DNA of 64,000 nucleotides, taken from Streptomyces glaucescens. Its GTDB lineage: Bacteria; Actinomycetota; Actinomycetes; Streptomycetales; Streptomycetaceae. The stretch covers positions 3,155,001-3,219,000 of the forward strand of contig NZ_CP009438.1 in the NCBI RefSeq assembly GCF_000761215.1. Reading direction: 5' to 3'. Each line of letters starts with the position of its first letter. Within the stretch, counting starts at the first letter, position 1. Of this stretch, positions 1 to 10,493 are shown one piece after another. The translations under genes and the position numbers were made by a program. The notes beneath the pieces were generated by a model. That model was not told the origin of the DNA and made no database searches. It saw nothing but the letters and a program-made list of their open reading frames with translations.

Positions 1-85
1 GTCAGCTTGTCGTACCGGGGCGCGGTGTGCGCTCAGCTTGGCAGACTGGCCGTTGTCGGGGCAGGCCGGGGAAGGGCGGGCGGGC

Positions 86-994
86 GTGAGTGAGCTGGTC
101 ACGGGTGAGGCGGTGGCGCTGGAGCTGCGCCCCGCGAGGCTGCCCAGCAGGGCGCTGGCCGTGCTGCTCGACCTGGCCGTGGCCGTCCTGGCCTATCTCC
201 TCGTGTCGATCGTGCTGCTGTTCACGACGGCCTCGCTGGACGAGGCCGCACGGGCGGCGGTGTCCGTCGCGACGTTCGTACTGGTTCTGGTGGGTGCCCC
301 GATAGCCGTGGAGACGCTGAGCCACGGGCGTTCGCTCGGGAAGCTGGCGTTCGGGCTGCGCGTGGTGCGGGACGACGGCGGGCCGATCCGCTTCCGGCAC
401 GCATTGGTGCGCGGGGTGGTCGGGGTCGTCGAGATCCTGGTGACGTTCGGGGTCGTCGCCTGCGTCGCCTCGCTGGTCTCGGCGCGGGGGCGGCGGCTCG
501 GGGACGTGTTCGCCGGGACTCTGGTCGTCCGCGAGCGGGTGCCCGTCGCGCGTGTGGGGTTCGTGCCGCCGCCTCCGCCCTGGCTGGCCGGGCGGTTCGC
601 GGGGCTCGATCTGTCGGCGGTGCCGGACGGGCTGTGGCTGGCGGTGCGGCAGTACCTGGCCCGGATGCAGCAGCTCGATCCGCAGGTGGGCCGGGCGATG
701 GCGGAACGTCTCGCCGCCGATCTGGCCGCTCGGACGGGGACTCCGGTGCCGCCGGGGGTGCCTGCGGCCGCCTATCTTGCGGGGGTGCTGCAGGAGCGGC
801 AGGCGCGGGAGGTCCGGCGGGTGTACGGGAACGGTCCGGCGGCCGGGACGGCCTCGACTGCCGGCGGGGGCTCGCCCGTGACCGGATCGTCTGCCTTCGG
901 CCACACCGGCGGCTCCGGCCACCACCCCGGTGGGGGTGCGGCGCCGTCTGTCTCCGGCGAGCGTCCCGCCACGGGATTCGTGCCTCCGGCGTAG
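86..994 (+). CDS. RDD family integral membrane protein
   Basis: A 302-residue membrane protein whose N-terminal half is an RDD domain: the Arg/Asp-bearing first helix (PSRALAVLLDLAVAV, about residues 20-50), a second hydrophobic helix near 60-85, and a third after the charged stretch around 95-110. The C-terminal third is soluble, helical and then Gly/Ser/Pro-rich, probably cytoplasmic. RDD proteins are poorly understood; some relate to ion or osmotic homeostasis, but nothing here fixes a role. I chose GTG at 86 because GAAGGG lies just upstream; an upstream TTG at 38 is in frame but has no ribosome-binding site. It is transcribed toward the next minus-strand gene, with a gap of only 25 bp. 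Confidence 0.85.
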   Translation: MSELVTGEAVALELRPARLPSRALAVLLDLAVAVLAYLLVSIVLLFTTASLDEAARAAVSVATFVLVLVGAPIAVETLSHGRSLGKLAFGLRVVRDDGGPIRFRHALVRGVVGVVEILVTFGVVACVASLVSARGRRLGDVFAGTLVVRERVPVARVGFVPPPPPWLAGRFAGLDLSAVPDGLWLAVRQYLARMQQLDPQVGRAMAERLAADLAARTGTPVPPGVPAAAYLAGVLQERQAREVRRVYGNGPAAGTASTAGGGSPVTGSSAFGHTGGSGHHPGGGAAPSVSGERPATGFVPPA

Positions 995-1019
995 TCGCCG
1001 CGGGTCCCTCGGCTTCGGT

Positions 1020-1634
1020 TCAGTCGAAGGTGTTCGGTGGCGATTGCAGGTCCTCGAGCTCGATGCCGGGGGCCGCGAGGACGACGTCGCCGGCGAGGTG
1101 CACGGCGTGCCTATCCCCCGTGTCCAGGGCTGTGACCTGGTATTCGTCCACGGTCAGGGGGCCGTTGTCAGTGGCGTGTGCTTCTCTCTTCACCAGGGCC
1201 CAGGACTGGTCGAGGGTGCGCGGGGCGAGGACCGGGTCCGTGAAGGCGACGAGGCGTACGCGGGTGGCCGAGCCGGAGGGGGTGAGGCGCAGGAGACGGG
1301 CGGTGGCGACGAGGAAGGCCGGGGAGGTGCCGGTGAAGGCGTGGGCGGGGACGTTGCCTTCGGTGGCGTGGGCTCCGGTGGGGTCCGTGCGGACCCAGGT
1401 GACGCCGTCGAGGGCGGCGCCGCGGACCTGCCAGCCGCCGGCGTGGAGTTCCAGGCGGATGGGGCGGCCGAGGTCGTCGAGGGCGAGGTCGACGGAGCCT
1501 CGGTGATCGCCGGAGGGGGTCGTCAGCTGGGAGACGTAGCGCCAGCCGGAGGGGCCGGGGGCGCAGTGGAAGTGCTCTTCCGCGAGGGGGGTGTGATCGT
1601 GCGGATCGTGGAGCGAATAGCGGCCGCGGGGCAT
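1020..1634 (-). CDS. conserved hypothetical protein
   Basis: A 204-residue soluble protein that I do not recognise as a named family. It has no signal peptide, membrane segment or cysteine cluster. It is rich in beta-type, Trp- and His-containing strands, for example GWRYVSQLTTPSG near residue 28, and the repeated valine/threonine pattern suggests an all-beta fold. ATG at 1634 is preferred because CCAGGAC precedes it at good spacing; an upstream in-frame extension to 1691 has no better signal and would enter the ahcY terminator region. It lies downstream of ahcY on the same strand, separated by a strong terminator, so it probably has its own promoter. Function unknown. Confidence 0.6.
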   Translation of the reverse strand: MPRGRYSLHDPHDHTPLAEEHFHCAPGPSGWRYVSQLTTPSGDHRGSVDLALDDLGRPIRLELHAGGWQVRGAALDGVTWVRTDPTGAHATEGNVPAHAFTGTSPAFLVATARLLRLTPSGSATRVRLVAFTDPVLAPRTLDQSWALVKREAHATDNGPLTVDEYQVTALDTGDRHAVHLAGDVVLAAPGIELEDLQSPPNTFD

Positions 1635-1694
1635 GGGGGTCCTGGGGTCTGACGGGCTGGTCCGGGACGCTGCGCGGCCCGGTCGGACCAAAGG

Positions 1695-1729
1695 GGCAGG
1701 CCCCCGGCACGGGGGTGCGGGGGCCTGCC
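1695..1729 (-). terminator. rho-independent-type hairpin after ahcY
   Basis: GGCAGGCCCCCGGCAC pairs with GTGCGGGGGCCTGCC, giving a 15-bp GC stem with a single bulged G and a tiny loop, 29 bp beyond the ahcY stop. There is no U-tract, which is usual for Streptomyces terminators. Confidence 0.8.
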
Positions 1730-1757
1730 TCGGAGGACGGTGACCGGGCCGGGTGGC

Positions 1758-3383
<1,626 letters not shown>

Positions 3384-3612
3384 TCAGCAGCGACGTCTGG
3401 CTCCGTCCCAAGCTACACCGGTCGGCCCCACTGCCCCCAGCCCGCAGCGGAACACATCGCGCATATCACGATGGCGCGGCCCGGGGCGCACGGGCCGGGC
3501 CGGCCACGGGACGCGGCGAACAGGACCGGGGCACGCGTCGTGCGGCGGCCTTCGCCGCTCACGCGGTGGTGGCCGGAGGGCTGTGACGCCGGCGGTGACG
3601 AGCCGGGGGGAC

Positions 3613-3659
3613 GGGCAAGGGCCCCGGACGCTCCGTGCGAGCGTCCGGGGCCCTTGCCC
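3613..3659 (-). terminator. strong hairpin terminator after the CDF transporter
   Basis: A perfect 21-bp inverted repeat (arms 3613-3633 and 3639-3659, starting GGGCAAGGGCCCC) with a 5-nt loop lies 31 bp beyond the stop of the transporter gene. It isolates ahcY from upstream transcription. Confidence 0.9.
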
Positions 3660-3689
3660 TGGGGCCGGTGACTCCCTGTGCCCTGGGGG

Positions 3690-4670
3690 TCAGTGGCCGG
3701 CGCCGTGCGGCGTCGGGCCGCCCGGGGTGGCCTCCGGGTCGGGGCCCTTGGCGGCCTCGGTCTCGCTGTAGATGTCGGGTTCGAGGTAGATGACGCGGGC
3801 GATCGGGACGGCCTCGCGGATGCGCGCCTCGGCGGCGTCGATGGCGGTGGCGATCTCGGCGGCCGTGTCGTCGTGCCGGACGGCGATCTTGGCGGCGACC
3901 AGCAGCTCCTCGGGGCCGAGGTGGAGCGTGCGCATGTGGATGATGCGGGTGACGACGTCGCCGTCGACGATCGCGGCCTCGATCTTCTGCACATCCTCCA
4001 GGCCGGCGGACTCGCCGAGGAGCAGGGACTTGGTCTCGGCGGCCAGGACGAGCGCGATCAGGATGAGCAGCACACCGATGCAGAGGGTGCCGATGCCGTC
4101 CCAGACGCCGTCGCCGGTGAGCAGGGCCAGGCCGACGCCGCCGAGGGCGAGGACCAGGCCGACGAGGGCGCCGAGGTCCTCCAGGAGGACGACGGGCAGC
4201 TCGGGCGCCTTGGCGTGGCGGACGAACTCCTTCCACGACTTCTTGCCGCGCAGGACGTTGGATTCCTTGATGGCCGTGCGGAAGGAGAAGGCCTCGGCGA
4301 TGATCGCGAAGACCAGGACGCCGACCGGCCAGTACCAGTGCTCGATCTCGTGCGGGTGCTTGATCTTCTCGTAGCCCTCGTAGATGGCGAACATGCCGCC
4401 GACGGAGAAGAGGACGATCGAGACGAGGAAGGCGTAGATGTAGCGTTCGCGGCCGTAGCCGAAGGGGTGCTGCGGGGTGGCCACCCGCTGGGCCTTCTTG
4501 CCGCCGAGGAGCAGCAGGCCCTGGTTGCCGGAGTCGGCGAGGGAGTGCACCGACTCGGCGAGCATCGACGACGAGCCGCTGAACAGGAACGCCACGAACT
4601 TCGCTGCCGCGATCGAGAGGTTGGCGAGCAATGCCGCCACGATCGCCCTGGTACCGCCTGACGCGCTCAT
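3690..4670 (-). CDS. cation diffusion facilitator (CDF) family metal transporter
   Basis: A 326-residue inner-membrane metal/proton antiporter of the CDF family, which exports divalent metals such as Zn, Fe, Co or Mn. Six hydrophobic segments precede a cytoplasmic C-terminal domain (about residues 215-326). The transport-site motif is present in TM2 as HSLAD (H42, D46) and in TM5 as ED (E164, D165). Glu in place of the His of Zn-selective HxxxD sites may point to broader or Fe/Mn selectivity, but metal identity cannot be read from sequence. The C-terminal tail is Gly/Pro/His-rich. ATG at 4670 follows a plausible AGGGA site. It is isolated by its own terminator. Confidence 0.9.
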   Translation of the reverse strand: MSASGGTRAIVAALLANLSIAAAKFVAFLFSGSSSMLAESVHSLADSGNQGLLLLGGKKAQRVATPQHPFGYGRERYIYAFLVSIVLFSVGGMFAIYEGYEKIKHPHEIEHWYWPVGVLVFAIIAEAFSFRTAIKESNVLRGKKSWKEFVRHAKAPELPVVLLEDLGALVGLVLALGGVGLALLTGDGVWDGIGTLCIGVLLILIALVLAAETKSLLLGESAGLEDVQKIEAAIVDGDVVTRIIHMRTLHLGPEELLVAAKIAVRHDDTAAEIATAIDAAEARIREAVPIARVIYLEPDIYSETEAAKGPDPEATPGGPTPHGAGH

Positions 4671-4810
4671 GTGTCCGCGTGGTCCCTTCCTACGTACGCC
4701 GCTTCGGGCTTTGCCCGGCCTTGACGGTGGGCCATTGTTGCAGCCCCCGCGCGGGCGGCGTGCGAGGCCGCCCTCACCGGCTCCTTACAGGTGCCGTATC
4801 CCCCTTTTCC

Positions 4811-4850
4811 GGGTGGTCAGGCCACGTCTCTTGCGGGTGGTCAGGCCACG
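4811..4850. repeat. tandem duplication spanning the manA stop codon
   Basis: CGGGTGGTCAGGCCACG occurs at 4810-4826 and again at 4834-4850 (period 24 bp). The inner copy contains the manA stop codon and last codons; the outer copy repeats the same bases, including an identical TGA, just downstream. Confidence 0.85.
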
Positions 4851-5992
4851 ACGGTCGCGCGGAAGAGCGTGCCGGAGCCCGTCACCTCGGCGGTCTCGCC
4901 CGCCGGGACGAACACGGACTGCCCCGGGCGCAGTCGGTGTTCCCCGGCCCGTACGGCGCCGGCGGCGCAGAGCAGGATCTGGGGCGTGGGGCGCGTGAGG
5001 TCGTGGCGCGCACCGCCCTCGGGGAGGACGTACCGGGACAGCCGGAACTCGTCGGTGGGGGTCTCGTAGACCTCCTCGCCGTCGGGGGACGCCTCGGGGC
5101 GCAGCACACCGGGGTCGCCCGGCTGGAAGCGGACGATCCGCAGGAGTTCGGGGACGTCGACGTGCTTGGGGGTCAGCCCGCAGCGCAGCACGTTGTCCGA
5201 GTTGGCCATGATCTCGACGGCGAGGCCGTTCAGGTAGGCGTGCGGGACGCCCGCGCCGAGGAACAGGGCCTCGCCGGGCTGGAGTCGGACGTGGTTGAGC
5301 AGCATCGCGGCGATGACGCCCGGGTCGCCGGGGTAGTGGTGGGCGATCTCGGCGTAGGGCGCGTAGGCACCGCCGAGGCGGGTGCAGGCGGCGGTGGCCT
5401 CGGCGACCGTGCGGGCCATCTCCGCGCGGTCGGCGGTGAGGACGGCGGTCAGCATCTCCCGCAGCGCCGCGTCCTGGGGGTGCGCGTGGAGCAGGTCGAC
5501 GTACGGCTTGAGGGAGTCGACGCCGAGGCCGTCGAGGAGGCCGGCGGCCTGGTCCGGGTCGCGGAAGCCGCACAGGCCGTCGAACTCGGTGAGCGCGCAG
5601 ACGAGTTCCGGCTTGTGGTTGGCGTCCTTGTAGTTGCGGTGCGGGGCGTCGACGGGGATGCCGCGGCGTTCCTCGTCCTCGTACCCCTCCTTCGCCTGGG
5701 TGAGGTCGGGGTGCACCTGGAGGGAGAGGGGGGCGCCCGCGGCGAGGATCTTCAGCAGGAACGGCAGCCGGGGGCCGAACTTGGCGACGGCCCGCTCGCC
5801 CAGTTCGCGCTCCGGGCCCGCCTCGATGACCTCCGCGAGCGTGCCGCGCGGGGTCCGCGAGGGTGCGCCGGGATGGGCGCCCATCCACATCTCCGCCTGG
5901 GGTTCGCCGGTGGGCTCGGTGCCGAGCAGCTGCGGGATCGCGGTGGTGGAGCCCCAGGCGTAGGGGCGGATGGTGTTGTCCAGGCGGTCCAT
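4841..5992 (-). CDS. manA: mannose-6-phosphate isomerase, class I
   Basis: Zinc cupin enzyme interconverting fructose-6-phosphate and mannose-6-phosphate, the entry step to GDP-mannose and mannosylated envelope glycans. At 383 residues it matches the type I family. Metal-site segments are visible: QVHPD near residue 98 and GVPHAYLNGL in the C-terminal cupin. The conserved N-terminus NTIRPYAWGS is intact. The start is ATG at 5992. It lies at the distal end of a minus-strand mannose block (phosphomannomutase, Trm112-like, SIS protein, manA), which is a conserved actinobacterial arrangement. Its extreme 3' end carries a 24-bp tandem duplication. Confidence 0.95.
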   Translation of the reverse strand: MDRLDNTIRPYAWGSTTAIPQLLGTEPTGEPQAEMWMGAHPGAPSRTPRGTLAEVIEAGPERELGERAVAKFGPRLPFLLKILAAGAPLSLQVHPDLTQAKEGYEDEERRGIPVDAPHRNYKDANHKPELVCALTEFDGLCGFRDPDQAAGLLDGLGVDSLKPYVDLLHAHPQDAALREMLTAVLTADRAEMARTVAEATAACTRLGGAYAPYAEIAHHYPGDPGVIAAMLLNHVRLQPGEALFLGAGVPHAYLNGLAVEIMANSDNVLRCGLTPKHVDVPELLRIVRFQPGDPGVLRPEASPDGEEVYETPTDEFRLSRYVLPEGGARHDLTRPTPQILLCAAGAVRAGEHRLRPGQSVFVPAGETAEVTGSGTLFRATVVA

Positions 5993-6179
5993 GGGGCTTT
6001 CCGGGTTCCTTCTGCCGTCGGGTGCTTGGTGCGTACGGCGTCCTTCGCGCGCGTACGAGGTCCCTCTCTCGCGTACGACGTCCTCCTCGCGTGTGCGGCG
6101 CAGCTCTCTCGCGGGCGGCGTCGTCCGTGGCGTACGGTGCCGTCCTGCTGCCGCGGTGCTCAGGGCGTCCTGGGCAAGA

Positions 6180-7307
6180 TCAGGCCCTCGAAGCGAGCGC
6201 CAGGTAAACGGCGGCGAAATCCGTGATGGCGATCAGCTCGGCCAGGGTCTCCAGTTCACCGCCCGGGTCCGGCTCCAGTTCGCTGATGGGCGTGTCGTGA
6301 CTCAAGGCCAGGTCACGGGCGGCGGGAGCGGCGGTGAGGCCGGCGATCGGGCGGTCCCGGAGCAGCACCACGCGCGCGTGCAGCGCCGGCGGCTCCTCGA
6401 CGCGGTCCCGGAAGAAGTCGTCCGGGTTGGCGCGCGCCGCCAGCGGACCGGCCAGCAGGGCGCTGTGCGCGGCGAGCGCCTCCGGCAGCTCGGCGACCAT
6501 CGCGGGAGTGCCGGACAGCTCCGCGAGCGCCGCGGCGAAACGGCGGCCCGCCGGGCCCGCCGACGTGCCCTCCGTCCAGACGAGCGGGAGCGCGTCCGCC
6601 AGTTCGGCGGCGAGCGTCTTGGCCGGGTTGCTGTACGTGGCGATGGCCGGGCCGCAGCGCTCGGCGATCTGGTCCAGCCGGTCGGCGACCTTCTCCAGGG
6701 AGCCGGCGGGAGCACCGAGCAGGCCGATCCGGTCCAGCAGCGCGAGCAGCGGCGTGAGCAGGGCCCACAGGACGCCGGGGGCGGAGGCGGCGAGGGGTTC
6801 GTCGTGCTCGTACGGGGCGGTGGCCAGCGGTACGAAGAGGCCGTGGGCGCCGGCGAGGGCCTCGGCGAGCGGGGTGCCGGGCGGGGCCACGGCGACCACC
6901 GTGCAGCCGCGGCGGTAGGCCTGCTCGGCGAGCAGGGCCAGGCCCGGCTCGGTGCCGTCCGGGGTCGTGATCAGCAGCAGGTCCACGGAACCGGCCCAGC
7001 CGGGGAGTTCCCAGCGCAGCGCGCCGGCGGCCGGGGCGACGCCGGTGGGGGCGAGACGGGTCACCGGGCTGCCGGGGCCGGCGAGGGCGCCGAGGAGATC
7101 GGCGGCGTGGGTCGCGGCGGCGCCCGGGCCGGCGATCAGGACCGCCCGGGGGCGACCGTCGGGCTTCAGGTCACCGATGCCCGCCTCGGCGGCGTGCCGG
7201 GCCGCGGTGCGGACGCGGGCGCCGGCCTCGGCGGCACCGCGCAGCAGGCCCCTGTGGTCCGCCTCGGCAAGGGCCTCGGGGGTGTCGAGCAGCGATTCGT
7301 CGAGCAT
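6180..7307 (-). CDS. SIS-domain protein, phosphosugar isomerase-like (manA neighbour)
   Basis: A 375-residue cytoplasmic protein with two SIS-like sugar-isomerase halves, related to bifunctional phosphoglucose/phosphomannose isomerases. The first nucleotide-like loop is VLIAGPGAAATHAAD near residue 55; the second half holds NPAKTLAAELADALP and the C-terminal PGI/PMI-type helices. Homologues sit between manA and phosphomannomutase throughout Actinobacteria, implying a role in mannose phosphate metabolism, though the activity is not established. ATG at 7307 has GGAGG nine bases upstream; upstream in-frame codons are a low-complexity extension. The gene is separated from manA by 187 bp of GTACG-rich repetitive spacer. 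Confidence 0.85.
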   Translation of the reverse strand: MLDESLLDTPEALAEADHRGLLRGAAEAGARVRTAARHAAEAGIGDLKPDGRPRAVLIAGPGAAATHAADLLGALAGPGSPVTRLAPTGVAPAAGALRWELPGWAGSVDLLLITTPDGTEPGLALLAEQAYRRGCTVVAVAPPGTPLAEALAGAHGLFVPLATAPYEHDEPLAASAPGVLWALLTPLLALLDRIGLLGAPAGSLEKVADRLDQIAERCGPAIATYSNPAKTLAAELADALPLVWTEGTSAGPAGRRFAAALAELSGTPAMVAELPEALAAHSALLAGPLAARANPDDFFRDRVEEPPALHARVVLLRDRPIAGLTAAPAARDLALSHDTPISELEPDPGGELETLAELIAITDFAAVYLALASRA

Positions 7308-7401
7308 GGGCGGCAGCCTCCGAACGCCGGGTCGTGGTCGCGGGTCGCCTGGGGGTGGGTGCGTGCCGGCACTCCCGGTCGGGCCGGGCCGGCGCTCCCG
7401 G

Positions 7402-7572
7402 TCAGGCCGGGCGGCGGGCCTCGTCGACCAGGAGGACGGGGATGCCGTCACGGACGGGGTAGGCCAGACCGCAGTCCTGGCCCGTGCAGATCAGCTCGTC
7501 GTCCCGCTCCTCGAGGGGCGCGTGGCAGGCCGGGCAGGCGAGGATCTCCAGGAGGCCGGCTTCGAGCGGCAT
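7402..7572 (-). CDS. Trm112 family zinc-ribbon-like protein
   Basis: A 56-residue protein of the Trm112/DUF343 family: [20 protein letters not shown] at the start, CxxC at C13/C16, a second Cys pair (C29, C34), and the typical ending [15 protein letters not shown]. Family members are small zinc-binding partners; eukaryotic Trm112 activates methyltransferases, whereas bacterial roles are mostly unproven. AAGGGAA precedes the ATG. It lies between phosphomannomutase and the SIS gene, a standard actinobacterial position. Confidence 0.88.
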   Translation of the reverse strand: MPLEAGLLEILACPACHAPLEERDDELICTGQDCGLAYPVRDGIPVLLVDEARRPA

Positions 7573-7750
7573 GGGGGTTCCCTTCGGGGCGGGGCGGGTT
7601 GTCGGGTGGGGCGCGGGCCGGGGTGCGGTGCGCTCCGTGCGGATGTGCCTGGTCAGCGTACCGCCGCGGGGGGTGCTGTGCCGGGGTTGGCGGGGAGGGC
7701 GCAGGGTGCGTCGGGGAGGCTCGCCCCGACGCCCCGCGCCTTGGCCGGGA

Positions 7751-7778
7751 GTGCGGGCGGGAGTCCTTCCGCCCGCAC
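7751..7778 (-). terminator. hairpin downstream of phosphomannomutase
   Basis: GTGCGGGCGG (7751-7760) pairs perfectly with CCGCCCGCAC (7769-7778) around an 8-nt loop, 46 bp beyond the phosphomannomutase stop. Confidence 0.7.
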
Positions 7779-7823
7779 CCCGTGTCCCGCGTCCGCGCAG
7801 GCCCGGCCCGGCCTCGTGCCGGG

Positions 7824-9188
7824 TCAGCCCCGGATGATCGCCAGGACCTCGTCGCGGATCTTCGTCATCGTCGTCTCGTCGCGGGCCTCGGCGTTGAGGC
7901 GCAGGAGCGGCTCGGTGTTGGAGGGGCGGACGTTGAACCACCAGTCGGCGGCGGTGACGGTGAGGCCGTCGAGTTCGTCGAGGGTGACGCCCTCCCGGGA
8001 CTCGAACGCCGTCTTCAGCGCGGCGAGGCGGGCCGCCTGGTCGTCCACCGTGGAGTTGATCTCGCCGGAGCCGGCGTAGCGGTCGTACTGGGCGACCAGG
8101 GCCGAGAGGGGGCCGTCCTGGCCGCCGAGGGCCGCGAGGACGTGCAGGGCCGCCAGCATGCCCGTGTCGGCGTTCCAGAAGTCCTTGAAGTAGTAGTGGG
8201 CGGAGTGTTCACCGCCGAAGATCGCACCCGTGCGCGCCATCTCGGCCTTGATGAAGGAGTGGCCCACGCGGGTGCGGACGGGCGTGCCGCCGTTCTCGCG
8301 GACGACCTCAGGGACCGACCAGGAGGTGATCAGGTTGTGGATGACCGTGCCCTCGCCGCCGTGGCGGGCCAGCTCGCGGGAGGCGACCAGGGCGGTGACG
8401 GCGGACGGGGAGACCGGGTCGCCGTGCTCGTCGACCACGAAGCAGCGGTCGGCGTCGCCGTCGAAGGCGATGCCGAGGTCGGCGCCCTCCTCGCGGACCC
8501 GCTGCTGCAGGTCGACGATGTTCGCCGGGTCGAGCGGGTTCGCCTCGTGGTTGGGGAAGGTGCCGTCCAGCTCGAAGTACATGGGGACGAGCGTCAGGGG
8601 CAGCCCCGCGAAGACCGTGGGGACCGTGTGGCCGCCCATGCCGTTGCCCGCGTCGACGACGACCTTCAGGGGGCGGATGGAGGTGAGGTCGACGAGGGTG
8701 CGGAGGTGGGCCGCGTAGTCCTCCAGCGTGTCGCGCCGGGTGATCGTTCCCCGGGTGGCCGCCGGTTCCGGGGCGCCGGACTCGGTCCAGCCCTCGACCA
8801 GGGCGCGGATCTCGGCCAGGCCGGTGTCCTGGCCGATGGGGGCCGCGCCCGCGCGGCACATCTTGATGCCGTTGTACTGGGCGGGGTTGTGCGAGGCGGT
8901 GAACATCGCGCCGGGCAGGCCGAGGGCGCCCGAGGCGTAGTAGAGCTGGTCGGTGGAGCAGAGGCCGATCTCGGTGACGTCGACGCCGCGGGCCGCCGCG
9001 CCGCGCGCGAAGGCCTGGGACAGGCCCGGCGACGAGGGGCGCATGTCATGGCCGATCACGATCGCGTCCGCGCCGGTCACCTGGGCGAATGCCGCCCCGA
9101 AGAGCTCGGCCAGCGACTCGTCCCACTGGTCGGGAACGACTCCGCGCACGTCGTACGCCTTCACGATCTGTGACAGATCAGCAGCCAC
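7824..9188 (-). CDS. manB: phosphomannomutase/phosphoglucomutase
   Basis: Converts mannose-6-phosphate to mannose-1-phosphate, and possibly glucose phosphates, through a phosphoserine intermediate. At 454 residues all four alpha-D-phosphohexomutase domains are present. The catalytic loop is [11 protein letters not shown] (Ser99), the Mg-binding loop DGDADRCF, the sugar-recognition loop GGEHS, and the phosphate-binding loop [10 protein letters not shown] near the C-terminus. GTG at 9188 is chosen because GGAGG sits seven bases upstream and [16 protein letters not shown] is the conserved N-terminus; upstream codons have no signal. It is the first gene of the mannose block, with a hairpin behind it. 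Confidence 0.95.
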   Translation of the reverse strand: MAADLSQIVKAYDVRGVVPDQWDESLAELFGAAFAQVTGADAIVIGHDMRPSSPGLSQAFARGAAARGVDVTEIGLCSTDQLYYASGALGLPGAMFTASHNPAQYNGIKMCRAGAAPIGQDTGLAEIRALVEGWTESGAPEPAATRGTITRRDTLEDYAAHLRTLVDLTSIRPLKVVVDAGNGMGGHTVPTVFAGLPLTLVPMYFELDGTFPNHEANPLDPANIVDLQQRVREEGADLGIAFDGDADRCFVVDEHGDPVSPSAVTALVASRELARHGGEGTVIHNLITSWSVPEVVRENGGTPVRTRVGHSFIKAEMARTGAIFGGEHSAHYYFKDFWNADTGMLAALHVLAALGGQDGPLSALVAQYDRYAGSGEINSTVDDQAARLAALKTAFESREGVTLDELDGLTVTAADWWFNVRPSNTEPLLRLNAEARDETTMTKIRDEVLAIIRG

Positions 9189-9302
9189 GGCCAACCCTCC
9201 TGGAAGTCCTGTCGGTGACCACAAACTACCCGCCCACGCGGATATCGTGCCGGACGGCCCGGCGAGCGGACACACAACGTAATTTCAGGTCAGGCGGTGT
9301 CC

Positions 9303-9378
9303 GGGCGGGCTCGAAGGGGCGCTCGGTCGTCCGGGGAGCGGGGCGGGCCCGAAGGGGCGCTCAGTTGTCCGGGGAGCG
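9303..9378. repeat. 38-bp tandem duplication at the 3' end of the DUF3499 gene
   Basis: Two adjacent 38-bp copies (9303-9340 and 9341-9378) beginning GGGCGGGC differ at 3 positions. The inner copy holds the stop codon of the minus-strand gene; the outer copy lies just downstream and has lost the stop (tcg instead of tca on the plus strand). Confidence 0.85.
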
Positions 9379-9735
9379 CAGGACGCGCAGGTGGCCGCGG
9401 CGTGCGACCTCCATGGGGTCCGCCGTGCGGGACCCACCGCCGGCCTGGGCCGCGCGTTCCTGGGGGCGGGCGGCCTCGCGGACGGCGTTCGCCAGCGCCT
9501 CCAGGTCGTCGCCGCTGGGGCGGGCGGGCGCCGAGCCGTCGAGGAGCCGGACGACCTCCCAGCCGCGCGGGGCGGTGAGGCGCTCGGAGTGCTCGGCGCA
9601 CAGGTCGTAGCAGTGGGGTTCGGCGTAGGTGGCGAGCGGGCCGAGGACCGCGGTCGAGTCGGCGTAGACGTACGTCAGCGTCGCGACGGCGGGTCGGCCG
9701 CAGGCGGTGCGCGAACAGCGACGTACAGGGCTCAC
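9361..9735 (-). CDS. DUF3499 family protein
   Basis: A 124-residue conserved actinobacterial protein with four N-terminal-half cysteines in a zinc-ribbon-like arrangement (C7, C12, then HCYDLCAEH), followed by a charged helix and a disordered tail rich in Arg/Gly. Its position next to phosphomannomutase and the zincin-like gene is conserved in mycobacteria. GTG at 9735 (VSPVRRCSRTACGRPA) is the conserved start; no Shine-Dalgarno is visible, so the transcript may be leaderless. An in-frame extension to 9984 has no family similarity that I recognise. Molecular function unknown. Confidence 0.8.
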   Translation of the reverse strand: MSPVRRCSRTACGRPAVATLTYVYADSTAVLGPLATYAEPHCYDLCAEHSERLTAPRGWEVVRLLDGSAPARPSGDDLEALANAVREAARPQERAAQAGGGSRTADPMEVARRGHLRVLRSPDN

Positions 9736-10024
9736 GACGTTGGACGGTACCGCACTCTTGAGCGGGCCGCGACGACTCTCCACCAGGTCACTCCACCGTG
9801 TCGCGCTGTGAAACGCCCCACACGCCCCTTCTGGCATACCCCACTGACCTGCACAGACGCGCACATTTCGGCGCATGCGGCGGGAGCGGCCCGGTCGTCG
9901 GCCGGAACAGACCGGGTCAATTGCCTCGCCGCCGGCGGTCTCGAGGAGATGCGAAACGAGCCCAACCTTGGCTGGAATGGTCATCCGGCGACACGCCGTG
10001 GGCGAGGACTACCCTTCACCAGTG

Positions 10025-10474
10025 ATGGACAACCGAGTACCGCCCCGCGCCGCCGGCCCCGGCCCCCGCCGTCGTGATCGTCACGGCCGGGGCATGCGCG
10101 GCCCGATCGCTCCGCCGCAGGTTCCGCTCGCCGCGAGCCGCGCCGATGTGTTCGCGGATCTGGTGCAGGACTCCGTGGACCGGCTGGAACGGCGCTGGCC
10201 GCAGCTCGCCGACATCGACTTCCTCGTCCTGGAGGTGCCGCGGCTGGACGGGCCGGGCCAGGGCTGGAACGACGAGGCCGTGCCGCTCGGCGGGACGATC
10301 CCGGCCCGGGACGGGCGGCGGGGGCGGGTGGTCGTCTACCGGCGGCCGGTCGAGATCCGCACCAAGGGCCGCGACGAGCGCGCCGCGCTGGTGCACGAGG
10401 TCGTCGTCGAGCAGGTCGCCGAGCTGCTGGGGCTGACGCCGGAGACGGTGGATCCGCGCTACGGGGAGGACTGA
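10025..10474 (+). CDS. zincin-like metallopeptidase family protein (degenerate motif)
   Basis: A 149-residue protein resembling the bacterial minigluzincin-like/DUF1025 group, found next to whiB2/whiB in many actinobacteria. The helix that should carry HExxH reads HEVVVEQVAELLG: the first His and Glu are present but the second His is replaced by Glu. The rest of the fold is visible (LADIDFLVLEVP strand, then GGTIPARDG). Either zinc is held differently or catalysis is lost. The start is the GTG/ATG pair at 10022/10025; I took ATG. There is no close ribosome-binding site, and TACCCT 12 bp upstream could be a -10, so it may be leaderless or nearly so. Confidence 0.72.
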   Translation: MDNRVPPRAAGPGPRRRDRHGRGMRGPIAPPQVPLAASRADVFADLVQDSVDRLERRWPQLADIDFLVLEVPRLDGPGQGWNDEAVPLGGTIPARDGRRGRVVVYRRPVEIRTKGRDERAALVHEVVVEQVAELLGLTPETVDPRYGED

Positions 10475-10493
10475 GCCTCCCCGTTCCCGCGCG

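Noticed and set aside
1..85. Upstream TTG start for the RDD protein at 38
   Set aside because: No ribosome-binding site and no conserved sequence before the GTG at 86.
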